Below, piece by piece: positions 50,222-59,193 of a stretch of DNA of 64,000 nucleotides (the first letter of the stretch is position 1; each line of letters opens with the position of its first letter). A program made the translations under genes and the position numbers. This stretch comes from Gracilimonas mengyeensis (GTDB lineage Bacteria; Bacteroidota; Rhodothermia; Balneolales; Balneolaceae), in NCBI RefSeq assembly GCF_900182705.1, contig NZ_FXTP01000001.1:372001-436000 (forward strand). Direction: 5' to 3'. Below the pieces are notes generated by a model, which saw only the letters and a program-made list of their open reading frames with translations, was not told where the DNA came from and made no database searches.

Positions 50222-51184
50222 TTGGACACCGATATATCTACGCAGGAAGCCCTCTTTCATTGTATCACTGAAACACAGGTTGAAGGATTCCCCGACCCTT
50301 ATAAAGGCAAAGTACGGGAAGTATACACACTGGATGGTAATACTCTCGGTATTGTAGTCAGTGACCGGATTTCGGCTTTCGATTATATCATGCGGCAGGC
50401 CATTCCTTTTAAAGGACAGATTCTGAATCAGCTTGCGGCTTTTTCTTTTGAGAAAGTGAAGGATATCGTTGCTACTCATGTCATTGATGTACCCCATCCC
50501 AATGTCACCATCGCCAAGAAATGTGAGCCTGTACCTATTGAAGTGGTTGTTCGCGGATACCTGACGGGCCACGCCTGGCGTGAATACAAAGCTGGAAAAC
50601 GCAAACTTTGTGGGGTTGCTATGCCCAACGGCCTGAAAGAGCATGATCGTTTCCCTTCTCCCATTCTCACTCCGGCTACCAAAGCTGAAGAAGGCCATGA
50701 TGAAGATATCTCGGAAGAAGAAATTTTGTCCCGTGGAATTGTGTCTGCAGGCCTTTGGAATGAAATCAAAGAAACAGCCTTCGCCCTATTTGAACGGGGA
50801 ACGCAGGTAGCTGCTGAACAGGATTTAATCCTTGTGGATACCAAGTATGAATTTGGCACCTTTAACGGTGAGCTGACCTTAATTGATGAAGTCCATACCA
50901 CGGATTCTTCCCGATATTTCTATAAGGATGGCTACGAAGAGCGTCAGGCTAAAGGAGAGCCTCAAAAACAGTTATCCAAGGAATTTCTGCGTGAATGGCT
51001 GATGGAGCATGACTTTCAAGGAAAAGAAAACCAAACCCTGCCCGATTTACCGGATGATTTTCGCATGGAGGTTTTTGAACGCTATGCAGAATTGTTTGAA
51101 ATGCTAACTGGCAAAGCCTTTGAACCGTACCTGGAAAAGGATATCAATATAAAACTTAAAGATATTTTTGAAGCTGCTGTGTAA
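50222..51184 (+). CDS. purC: Phosphoribosylaminoimidazole-succinocarboxamide synthase
   Basis: 320 aa. SAICAR synthase of the larger (yeast/Bacteroidota) type with YKGKVREVY, VSDRISAFDYI near 50, PVPIEVVVRGYLTGHAWREY, and the C-terminal ILVDTKYEFG and DEVHTTDSSRY motifs. It joins aspartate to CAIR in purine synthesis. TTG at 50222 is the only plausible start; no ATG lies nearby in frame. It follows lacI by 4 bases, and the cupin gene starts 37 bases after it ends. Confidence 0.96.
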   Translation: MDTDISTQEALFHCITETQVEGFPDPYKGKVREVYTLDGNTLGIVVSDRISAFDYIMRQAIPFKGQILNQLAAFSFEKVKDIVATHVIDVPHPNVTIAKKCEPVPIEVVVRGYLTGHAWREYKAGKRKLCGVAMPNGLKEHDRFPSPILTPATKAEEGHDEDISEEEILSRGIVSAGLWNEIKETAFALFERGTQVAAEQDLILVDTKYEFGTFNGELTLIDEVHTTDSSRYFYKDGYEERQAKGEPQKQLSKEFLREWLMEHDFQGKENQTLPDLPDDFRMEVFERYAELFEMLTGKAFEPYLEKDINIKLKDIFEAAV

Positions 51185-51221
51185 TCAACAGCCCTTCCTA
51201 TCACAAAGAACATCTCAGTTC

Positions 51222-51590
51222 ATGACCGATAAAGCCAACCTGCTCGCTAAGTTCGAACAAATTCAGGAATATTGGACTCCTAAAATTATTGCCGAAACCA
51301 ACGGTCAGCTGGTAAAACTCGCCAAGCTCAGAGGTGAATTTATCTGGCATAATCATGAAAATGAGGACGAACTATTTTATGTAGTAAAAGGCGAGCTTCT
51401 TTTGCGCTTCAAAGACCGGGAAATCCAACTTACTGAAGGTGATTTATATGTGGTTCCTGCCGGTGAAGATCATCTCCCCATAGCACCTGAAGAATGTTGG
51501 GTGATGCTGGTTGAGCCTGCTGCCACCAAACACACCGGTGATGTTAGCGACGAACGCACGGTTGATGTTGATGATCAAGAGTGGATTTAA
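51222..51590 (+). CDS. Small cupin-domain protein
   Basis: 122 aa from ATG 51222; a TTG inside purC would give an unlikely extension. A single cupin barrel has metal-site residues H43, H45 and E50 (WHNHENEDELFYVVKGE), G-containing turn GELLLRF and H in GEDHLP. Proteins of this shape are often mannose-6-phosphate isomerase-like or of unknown function. The C-terminal tail TGDVSDERTVDVDDQEWI is acidic. Confidence 0.88.
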   Translation: MTDKANLLAKFEQIQEYWTPKIIAETNGQLVKLAKLRGEFIWHNHENEDELFYVVKGELLLRFKDREIQLTEGDLYVVPAGEDHLPIAPEECWVMLVEPAATKHTGDVSDERTVDVDDQEWI

Positions 51591-51724
51591 GACGGGCTGC
51601 TTCCCTTCCCTGATCTTATTTCTATGAAACTACTTACTTCTTTATAGAGGCTTCATTTTTGGATGTTATAGTAAATATGCTACGCGCATTATTATTGTAA
51701 CAATCATAAAATACGCCCAGCCGG

Positions 51725-52183
51725 ATGTCACTTGCTTCTACTCTATCTCCTGCCAATGAATTACAAGAAGAACTCTCAAGGCTGAAAAAAGAATATCACC
51801 GGAACTGCATGTTCGCGAAATATCCGCCGGTGAAAACTCTCGACTTTTCCTTCAACGATGATGGGGCGTTGACAGGGAAGGCAACCTTTGGCAAAGAGCA
51901 TCAAAGTTATGACCATAGGGTACATGGCGGGCTCATTGCTGCCATAGTGGATGCCGGGATGACCCAATGCCTTATGGGACATTCTATTATTGCTTATACC
52001 GTAGATTTGGCTGTTCGCTATTATGAACCGGTAGTACTCCACCGGGAAACACAATTTGAGATAAAATTAACGGACTGCAAGAGAGACCGTATTTTTTGGT
52101 TGGATTGTATCATCACACAAGATGGAATAACGAAAGCCAAAGCTACCTCACGTTTTTTTGGTCAGCCTGAGGAATTCATTTGA
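51725..52183 (+). CDS. PaaI-family hotdog thioesterase
   Basis: 152 aa. The hotdog core contains the PaaI hallmark HGGLIAAIVDAGMTQ (about 79-93), normally carrying the catalytic Asp/Asn on the following helix. It hydrolyses acyl-CoA by family; substrate is unknown. It is monocistronic, 134 bases after the cupin gene, convergent with the NSS transporter. Confidence 0.85.
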   Translation: MSLASTLSPANELQEELSRLKKEYHRNCMFAKYPPVKTLDFSFNDDGALTGKATFGKEHQSYDHRVHGGLIAAIVDAGMTQCLMGHSIIAYTVDLAVRYYEPVVLHRETQFEIKLTDCKRDRIFWLDCIITQDGITKAKATSRFFGQPEEFI

Positions 52184-52321
52184 TCACAGATTCAAGGATT
52201 ACACTAATTTTTTTGCTTCAAAGAAATCTAAGCTCAACAATTTTAAAATCCTTAAACAAATTTAAGTTAATACTCCTAAGCGACTGTAAGTCAGTTGATT
52301 AAGATAATACTTAATTAGCTA

Positions 52322-53806
52322 CTATTTCTTCTCACCCATCAATCGTTTGCGGAAAAACCAGACGAGGAACAGAGCCAGTCCCCACTGAACTATTACAGTC
52401 ATAACTGAAAATGGACTCAAGGGGTTGTACCAGGTATCAGGTGCGTAGCTGGTTGCCGACAGATACATCCACCAGCCCAAGAGTGTCACCACTTCCACTG
52501 GTACTACGTATTTAATGATGATCTCCCACCATTTACCCAGCGTAGCAGATCTTTCCTCGGTATTGATAAGTTCACTGCGGAATTTTCCGATTCCGTATTT
52601 TATCACCGCATAGGAAATAAGTGCACCGGAAACCATCAACCCAACGCCCCAAACAAAATCCTGGTTGGCGAAGAAGGTGAGATTCAACGCAGATGGGATA
52701 CCAAAACCAAAACCGGCCCCGCAAATTACCATGGTGGCACGCTTACGGTTAGCGCCCATATCAACAAACACTTTCACGGCCAGCTCAATCATGGAAATAA
52801 GCGAGCTGAAAGCGGCAAAGGTGAGTCCCAGGAAGAACAAAATGGCAAAGATATTACCACCGCCCATAGTTGCGAACAACTGAGGCATCCAGATAAAGGT
52901 CAGACCTGTTGAAGCAGGACCAGAGGTCTGCATAACATTCAGGATTTCAGCATTACTCATATCGGCACTTAGCGTACCAAACACTGTTGAGAAAATAATA
53001 ACCGCCGCTAATAACGAGACCATATTATTACCAATACCCGTTTGAAAGGCACTGATGGTTATATCATCGGTTTTGCGCATATAGGCTGCATAGGTCAGGA
53101 TTAATCCCCAGGCGGCCCCGGTATCCCAGGCATTCTGGGTAAGTGCCTCCAGCCATATTTCAGGGTTTTTGAGGGTATCCCAATCTGGGGTAAACAGATA
53201 TTCGACACCAATGCCACTTCCCTCCAGCGAAAGGGCTTTAAATAACGAAATGATAAGCACAAGGAGCAACGAGGGAATCAAAACCTTGTTGACTCTTTCA
53301 ATGGAAGAAATGCCTTTAATAACAATAAATCCGCCCACGCCCATCACAATGGCATGTCCAATCAGAGGCCAGTTTGATCCCTGGAACCCTTCCCAAATGG
53401 CATTGGCCTGGCTTAAATCAGCTGGTAACGCTGTTCCTATGGATGTTATCAGGTAATACAAACACCAGCTTGCCACTACACTATAATAGAACATGATGGC
53501 CGTTGCTACAAAACCGACGAAGCCTCCCAGCCATCCACTTTTCTTTCCAATCAATGCTACAAAAGAACCCACGACGCCCTTTCGACCGTTTCGTCCCATC
53601 CCATATTCGGCAATAATCAGCGGGATGGACCAAAGCAGTAAAAAACAAAGCCAGGCCACCAAGAAAGCTCCGGCACCCTCATCTCCCCCATTTTGAGCGG
53701 CTATACGGGGAAATCTCCAGATATTTCCGGTTCCGATGGCTATCCCTAAAACACTTAATATAAGTCCGAGTTTTGAGGAAAATCTTTCTTTCGTAGAATC
53801 TGGCAT
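52322..53806 (-). CDS. Sodium-dependent transporter of the NSS/SNF family
   Basis: 494 aa, about 11-12 helices. The first-helix signature GIAIGTGNIWRFP at 21-33 is the NSS pattern for the Na+ and substrate site, and helix 6 and 8 segments (AWGLILTYAAYM, LTFAAFSSLISMIEL) follow. It takes up amino acids or related amines with Na+; substrate not identifiable. The gene stands alone and is convergent with the thioesterase gene. Confidence 0.95.
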   Translation of the reverse strand: MPDSTKERFSSKLGLILSVLGIAIGTGNIWRFPRIAAQNGGDEGAGAFLVAWLCFLLLWSIPLIIAEYGMGRNGRKGVVGSFVALIGKKSGWLGGFVGFVATAIMFYYSVVASWCLYYLITSIGTALPADLSQANAIWEGFQGSNWPLIGHAIVMGVGGFIVIKGISSIERVNKVLIPSLLLVLIISLFKALSLEGSGIGVEYLFTPDWDTLKNPEIWLEALTQNAWDTGAAWGLILTYAAYMRKTDDITISAFQTGIGNNMVSLLAAVIIFSTVFGTLSADMSNAEILNVMQTSGPASTGLTFIWMPQLFATMGGGNIFAILFFLGLTFAAFSSLISMIELAVKVFVDMGANRKRATMVICGAGFGFGIPSALNLTFFANQDFVWGVGLMVSGALISYAVIKYGIGKFRSELINTEERSATLGKWWEIIIKYVVPVEVVTLLGWWMYLSATSYAPDTWYNPLSPFSVMTVIVQWGLALFLVWFFRKRLMGEKK

Positions 53807-53889
53807 GCAAAAATTATTTAAAGTTTATAATAGCGTGCGGGCTTCTCCGTTTTCTTGCGGGAAGTTTCCCAATCTTATGTATCTTGCAT

Positions 53890-53920
53890 TTTGAATAAAA
53901 TCAGGCTGTGCTTATAATTG
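53890..53920 (+). promoter_or_regulatory. Weak candidate promoter of the DUF2723 gene
   Basis: TTTG (53890-53893), 19-base spacer, then TATAATTG (53913-53920), one mismatch from TAnnTTTG, 67 bases before the ATG. Confidence 0.3.
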
Positions 53921-53986
53921 CGAGCCTATCTTAAAAGGTATTAGACGAATATCCAAGAACTTTTTTGAGCCGTTAAACAATATTAC

Positions 53987-56968
53987 ATGTTATCAGACCA
54001 CAAAAAAACCAACCGGTACTTAGCACTATTTACGTTTTTTGTCTCATTAATAATCTATGCGCTTACGGTAGCCCCCACGGCCAGTTTTTGGGATGCCGGT
54101 GAGTTCATCGCCGTAGCCCATGGCTTGCAGGTGAATCACCCTCCTGGAGCCCCCTTCTACTCCCTGGTAGGACGTATTTTCTCGATGTTTATGCCCACCA
54201 GCTATGTGGCACTTAGCATCAACTTTATTAGTGTGTTAAGCTCGGCCCTAACCGTGATGTTTTTGTACCTGATTGTGGTGCGGCTGGTCCGCGAATGGAA
54301 AGGTCATCCTGATGAATTTCCTTTCGTTGAAAAGATTGGAGTATATGGTGGTGCCCTTGTCGGAGCTTTAACCTTTGCTGTCACCGATACCTTTTGGTTC
54401 AGTGCTGCTGAAGCTGAAGTTTATGCCATGTCTATGTTTTTCACTTCATTTGTGGTATGGCTGGCGCTGAAGTGGTCTGAAAATTACGATGAGCCGTACA
54501 GTGAACGCTGGCTGGTATTGATTGCCTACATGTTTGGATTGGCGATCGGTGTGCACTTGCTCAACGTGCTGGCACTTTTCTTTGTAGCCCTTATTATTTA
54601 TTTCAAATTCCGTGAGTTTGAATGGAAGTCCTTCCTGTTGATGGGAGTCGGGGCTGTAATTGCCTTTCTGACTATCTATCCGTTTACCATTCAGATACTG
54701 CCATCAATCGCCAACGGTGCAGATGAAGCAACCTATGGGCTTATCAATCCGCTGGTTTTCATATTTTTCTTTATGGCTGCTGTGGCTTATGCGGTTTATT
54801 ATACCCATAAAAAGAAAATGCGCCTGGCCAACATCATCGCTATTAGTTATGCCATGATTTTGATCGGTTTTTCTTCTTATTCGGTAATCATGATCCGCTC
54901 CATTGCCAATCCCCCCATTGATGAAAATGATCCAGAGACTGTTGAATCTTTCATTAGCTATCTAAAGCGCGAACAGTATGGTGCTACGCCTATCCTGAAA
55001 GGAAGCACCTACGACGACCAAACAGGTCGCATCAATCGTGACGAAGAAACCCTTTTTCCCCGGCGGTATTCACCGGATCCGCGTCATATGGATTATTATT
55101 CACGATATGAGTCTGACTGGCAGTTCTTCTGGGATTACCAAGTAAACCATATGTATGTACGCTACTTCAACTGGAACTTTATTGGACGGGAGGCTGATAT
55201 ACAGGATGCGGGTTGGCAATCCGGATTCACGGAAGAAGAGTACCCCAATAATTTTGCCAGTAACTATTATTTCTTTATCCCCTTCCTGCTTGGTTTATTT
55301 GGGATGATATTTCATTTCACCCAAGACTGGAAGCGGGCCTTTGCCATACTCACCTTATTCATCGTAACGGGGCTCGCTATTATCGTGTTCCTCAATCAAA
55401 CCCCCTATCAGCCGCGGGAGCGGGATTATGCCTATGTAGGCTCGTTCTTCGCGTTTTCTATTTGGATAGGCTTGGGCGTGACGGCTCTGGTGGAACTTTT
55501 CAACAGCTACGTGAAGGATAATAAAGCCGTTGGTATAGCCACTGTATTACTATGTCTGGTAGCCTCACCGGTTTGGATGGGTTATCAAAACTGGGACGAT
55601 CACGACCGAAGCAACCGGTACATCGCGCCTGATTATGCCCGTAACCTGCTGGAATCTACCGCTCCCAACTCCATCCTGTTTACTAATGGGGATAACGACA
55701 CCTTCCCGCTTTGGTATCTGCAGGAAGTGGAAGGCGTTCGTACCGATGTACGTATTGTCTGTCTCAGCCTCTTGAATACCGATTGGTACATCAAGCAGCT
55801 TCGCGACCAATGGTCTCACGAATCTGCGCCATTGCCAATTTCTCTGTCTGATGAGGAAATAGAGCGCGTAACCTCCGGTATTTCACAATGGCAGCCTAAG
55901 AATATTGAAATCCCTGTGGACAAAGATATGCTGAAAGAGGCTTTTTCTGCCGATCCGCAGTACAAAGAAGCTATAGGGGTAAAACCTGATACTAACCTTT
56001 CCATCCTGCAACACGGTATTGATTTTGAAATGCCGGTTGATTCACTGGATGAAATGGTAAGCTGGCGCCTTAATGGCCGCCAGTACGGGCAAGACCGTCA
56101 GGGCAATATGGTGTATTACCTGCAGACTCAGGATCACCTGATTCTGGATATACTGCGCACCAACGACTGGCTGCGACCCGTTTATTTTGCCAACACGGTT
56201 TCAACACAGAGTCAGCTTAACCTGCATGATTACTTCCGCACAGAAGGTAAAGCCTACCGTGTAGTGCCCAAAAACTTTGGCGGTGGCCGTGACGGTTACA
56301 TGGATCCCCAGATCTTTACCGACCGTCTGGAGAATTTCTACTTCCGTGAGTGGGGTGATCCCGATCTGTATCTGGATGAAAACATCCGTCGCATGCTCAG
56401 CAATTACCGTTTTAATTTCATGCAGCTAGCTTCGGTTTACAACGAGCAAGGGAAACCTGACAGCGCTGCTTACTGGTTGAAATGGGGCGAGGAACGGGTC
56501 CCCTTCCGTAAGGATGAAGAGAATCAATCCGTTCGTCTGCTGTATGCCGTGCGATATGCTCAAGTTGGTCTCGAGGAAGACGGAGCCCGCCTTGCAAACG
56601 ATGCAATTGACGAGCTTTATGAAGAGCTTGAGTCCAGATCTACTCGATTTAGTGAGCTTCAGGAAGAATACATGCAGCTTGGGCAGGAATTCCAAAATGC
56701 ACGAAATTCTGGTGATGTTCGCGCACAACGTAACATACGTACTGAGCTGAACACCCTATCCAGTCGTGCCCAAAATGCGGGTCGGAACGTAGCCAGTGCA
56801 CGTCAAAATCTGGTACTGGTACAATATGTATATTATCAGGCCGGTGAAACAGAAAAAGCCGATTCAATCGCCACCAGAGTAAATGAGATCGTTTCTGCTG
56901 AGTTTCCTCCGATGCCATCATCCAAAGAAGCCAGCGAACAGGAAATCATGAGATACGGCATTAATTAA
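53987..56968 (+). CDS. DUF2723 membrane protein (GT-C glycosyltransferase-like)
   Basis: 993 aa. About 12 membrane helices in residues 10-530. The catalytic-type loop FWDAGEFIAVAHGLQVNHPPG (D36, E39 and the HPPG turn at 51-54) is that of GT-C enzymes such as protein O-mannosyltransferases. Residues about 540-990 form a soluble domain with helical repeats near the end. A role in mannosylating proteins or lipids is by family inference only. It is monocistronic, followed by a small gene after 57 bases. Confidence 0.88.
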   Translation: MLSDHKKTNRYLALFTFFVSLIIYALTVAPTASFWDAGEFIAVAHGLQVNHPPGAPFYSLVGRIFSMFMPTSYVALSINFISVLSSALTVMFLYLIVVRLVREWKGHPDEFPFVEKIGVYGGALVGALTFAVTDTFWFSAAEAEVYAMSMFFTSFVVWLALKWSENYDEPYSERWLVLIAYMFGLAIGVHLLNVLALFFVALIIYFKFREFEWKSFLLMGVGAVIAFLTIYPFTIQILPSIANGADEATYGLINPLVFIFFFMAAVAYAVYYTHKKKMRLANIIAISYAMILIGFSSYSVIMIRSIANPPIDENDPETVESFISYLKREQYGATPILKGSTYDDQTGRINRDEETLFPRRYSPDPRHMDYYSRYESDWQFFWDYQVNHMYVRYFNWNFIGREADIQDAGWQSGFTEEEYPNNFASNYYFFIPFLLGLFGMIFHFTQDWKRAFAILTLFIVTGLAIIVFLNQTPYQPRERDYAYVGSFFAFSIWIGLGVTALVELFNSYVKDNKAVGIATVLLCLVASPVWMGYQNWDDHDRSNRYIAPDYARNLLESTAPNSILFTNGDNDTFPLWYLQEVEGVRTDVRIVCLSLLNTDWYIKQLRDQWSHESAPLPISLSDEEIERVTSGISQWQPKNIEIPVDKDMLKEAFSADPQYKEAIGVKPDTNLSILQHGIDFEMPVDSLDEMVSWRLNGRQYGQDRQGNMVYYLQTQDHLILDILRTNDWLRPVYFANTVSTQSQLNLHDYFRTEGKAYRVVPKNFGGGRDGYMDPQIFTDRLENFYFREWGDPDLYLDENIRRMLSNYRFNFMQLASVYNEQGKPDSAAYWLKWGEERVPFRKDEENQSVRLLYAVRYAQVGLEEDGARLANDAIDELYEELESRSTRFSELQEEYMQLGQEFQNARNSGDVRAQRNIRTELNTLSSRAQNAGRNVASARQNLVLVQYVYYQAGETEKADSIATRVNEIVSAEFPPMPSSKEASEQEIMRYGIN

Positions 56969-57025
56969 TATTCGTTTAAAATGAATGTTGCTTGCCGTAT
57001 ATTCATCCAACACTAATTACGCATT

Positions 57026-57472
57026 ATGATTCATCAGTTTACCAAAGAAAATATTGACGCCATAGGAAAGGTACTCGGAAGCACTCCAAAACCACTTGGA
57101 AACGATGTATTTCGTTTTGAAGTAAAAGGAGAAGAAGGCGCTCGGAAGCTGGCCCTTGAAATTCACCTGGGTCTTGAGGTAAATGACGAACAGATGAACA
57201 TGGTTTCGGTATATGCCTACAATACATTTTTACAACTGCACAACTGCACGGCTTTCATAGCCAGTGAAATGTTGCAGCAGGTTACATTTTTCGGCAAGTC
57301 CGGGGATAAAACTTCCGGTCTCATTGTTGAAAAGGCAGCTGGTTGCAGCCTCTACGCCAATGTAGATAATGCTATCATTTCCGGCGACTTCACCCAACTT
57401 CCCGAAGACCTGATGATGTGTGGTATTGCCCTGTCGCTTACCGAGTCCATGGACGACGATTTCTCATTCTAA
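57026..57472 (+). CDS. Conserved-looking protein of unknown function
   Basis: 148 aa, soluble, mixed alpha/beta by composition: an N-terminal KVLGSTPKPLGNDVFRFEVKGEEG part, then a Cys-containing NCTAFIASEM helix, and a C-terminal LPEDLMMCGIALSLTE helix with a short acidic tail. No family or motif is recognised and no signal peptide is seen. It precedes ybeY by 12 bases on the same strand, so co-transcription with ybeY and DUF445 is likely. Confidence 0.75.
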   Translation: MIHQFTKENIDAIGKVLGSTPKPLGNDVFRFEVKGEEGARKLALEIHLGLEVNDEQMNMVSVYAYNTFLQLHNCTAFIASEMLQQVTFFGKSGDKTSGLIVEKAAGCSLYANVDNAIISGDFTQLPEDLMMCGIALSLTESMDDDFSF

Positions 57473-57484
57473 CTTCTTGCGCAT

Positions 57485-57943
57485 TTGAGCACTCAAACTC
57501 CCGTCATTCAGCTTTTTAATGAGAGCAATGAGGAGATCCCTGTTACCCTGAAACAGGCACATGGTGTCCTCAATCAAATTGCTGACCACGAAGAAGTAGG
57601 TTTTGCCATGGTTGAGTTGGTGTATGTGGATGAAGAAGAAATTGTTCGCATCAACAAGGAGCACCTGGAGCGTGATTATGTCACTGATATCATCACTTTT
57701 CGGTATGATGAAGGAGAAGAGACCGGTGATGATACCGCCATTGAAGGTACGATGTTCTGCTGTGCCCCGCGCATCAAGGAGCAAGCGGGCGAATTTAACG
57801 AACCTTTGGAGCGAGAGTTTCTGCGCATCATCATCCACGGCCTTCTCCATCTTGCCGGTTATGATGATCAAAGCGAAAAAGAAAAAACCCATATGACCAC
57901 CTTAGAAAACAAGTACCTGGAGCTGGCCGGCAACAACAAATAA
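57485..57943 (+). CDS. ybeY: Endoribonuclease/rRNA maturation factor YbeY
   Basis: 152 aa. The YbeY metal motif is H118-GLL-H122-LAGYD-D128. The third His of H3xH5xH is replaced by Asp here (D128), as the segment reads GYDDQSEKEKTHM. The VTDIITF and GTMFCC segments fit the family. It acts in 16S rRNA 3' maturation and ribosome quality control. The start is TTG, 12 bases after the preceding gene; no ATG is in frame nearby. Confidence 0.93.
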   Translation: MSTQTPVIQLFNESNEEIPVTLKQAHGVLNQIADHEEVGFAMVELVYVDEEEIVRINKEHLERDYVTDIITFRYDEGEETGDDTAIEGTMFCCAPRIKEQAGEFNEPLEREFLRIIIHGLLHLAGYDDQSEKEKTHMTTLENKYLELAGNNK

Positions 57944-57979
57944 TAAAAAGCTGCGTAGACCATCGGCAAAAAAAGACGG

Positions 57980-59122
57980 ATGGATAAAGAAGACACTAAA
58001 CATATTATTAAAGAACGCAGCAAGGCTTACGCCACCCAACTCTGGGAACTTATCCGGGATCAGGTTAATAAACACCCCGCCGAAACATCTGCCAAAAACA
58101 GGCCTGTCCCCCCTCGAAAAACTGCTGAATATAAATGGCTGCTCAATCTTTTAGTTGCTGCTCCCTATGTACTGGTAGTAACCTTCACCCTTTCTTTCTT
58201 TTGGGATTTTGACGGGCTTTCAGCCACTTTTTTTGAATATAGTTTTAATTTTGAAGGACTCCTGAGGATTTTAAGCATTAGCGGCTTGATTGGATTTTTA
58301 ACCAACTGGCTGGCTATCACCATGCTGTTCCGCCCTACCCACCGGCGTCCACTTTTGGGGCAAGGATTGGTTCCCTCACAAAAAGACCGCATAGCATACC
58401 GCCTGGCGCTGGCTGTTTCCGAAGACCTCATCAACCCGGAAATCATCAAACAAAAAATACATGAATCCCAGGCTATAGCCCGGTACCGAAAAAAAGCCAC
58501 GGTGTATGTGAAGAACATCATTGATGACCCGGAATTCAGGGACGGACTTAAGAAATTGGTGGTAGGCTATGTGGACGAAATGATTGCCGATCCGGAAGTA
58601 AGGTCCTCCATTGCCAAGTCGTTGATTGAACAAATTGACGATGCCATTGAAGAAAACTCATTCGAGAAAGTAGCCCTAAGAGCATATAGCTTTCTAAAAG
58701 GCCGGGAAATGCAGGATTTGGTGGAAAATGCCCTTCAAAAACTCCCTACCGGTATCGAAAAAGGCCTCAACCGCATGGATCATTTTTTGGATGAGCTCCC
58801 TGAAAAGCTGGACGAGCATGGTTCGGTAATTGAAGACCTGGTAACATCATTACTCTATAAATTGATTAATCAACTGGATGTACAAGCGTTGGTTGAAGAC
58901 AATCTCCGGGCTTACGATGAACGTAAACTTGAACAACTCATTAAAAACGCCAGTAACGATCAGCTCAAATATATTCAGTACCTTGGGGCGGTACTTGGAA
59001 CCTTTGGCGGATTCATCATTTGGGAACCCATGGCCAGCATCATTGTTTTAAGCGTTATCATTGGCTCGGTAATTTTAGCCGATATGCTCATTTTCAGCCT
59101 TAAGAAAAAGAATCAGCCCTGA
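57980..59122 (+). CDS. DUF445 membrane protein
   Basis: 380 aa. Two helix pairs anchor the ends (about 53-78 with 92-115, and 345-375), with a long amphipathic, helix-rich middle. The GFLTNWLAITMLFRPTHRR segment is the DUF445 signature. Function is unknown. It follows ybeY by 36 bases in the same direction. Confidence 0.88.
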   Translation: MDKEDTKHIIKERSKAYATQLWELIRDQVNKHPAETSAKNRPVPPRKTAEYKWLLNLLVAAPYVLVVTFTLSFFWDFDGLSATFFEYSFNFEGLLRILSISGLIGFLTNWLAITMLFRPTHRRPLLGQGLVPSQKDRIAYRLALAVSEDLINPEIIKQKIHESQAIARYRKKATVYVKNIIDDPEFRDGLKKLVVGYVDEMIADPEVRSSIAKSLIEQIDDAIEENSFEKVALRAYSFLKGREMQDLVENALQKLPTGIEKGLNRMDHFLDELPEKLDEHGSVIEDLVTSLLYKLINQLDVQALVEDNLRAYDERKLEQLIKNASNDQLKYIQYLGAVLGTFGGFIIWEPMASIIVLSVIIGSVILADMLIFSLKKKNQP

Positions 59123-59193
59123 AAAAGAATTCGTTTTTTGATTTTATTTCACTCCACTTAATTGTCATACTTTAACTCTCATTTTTGCCATTC

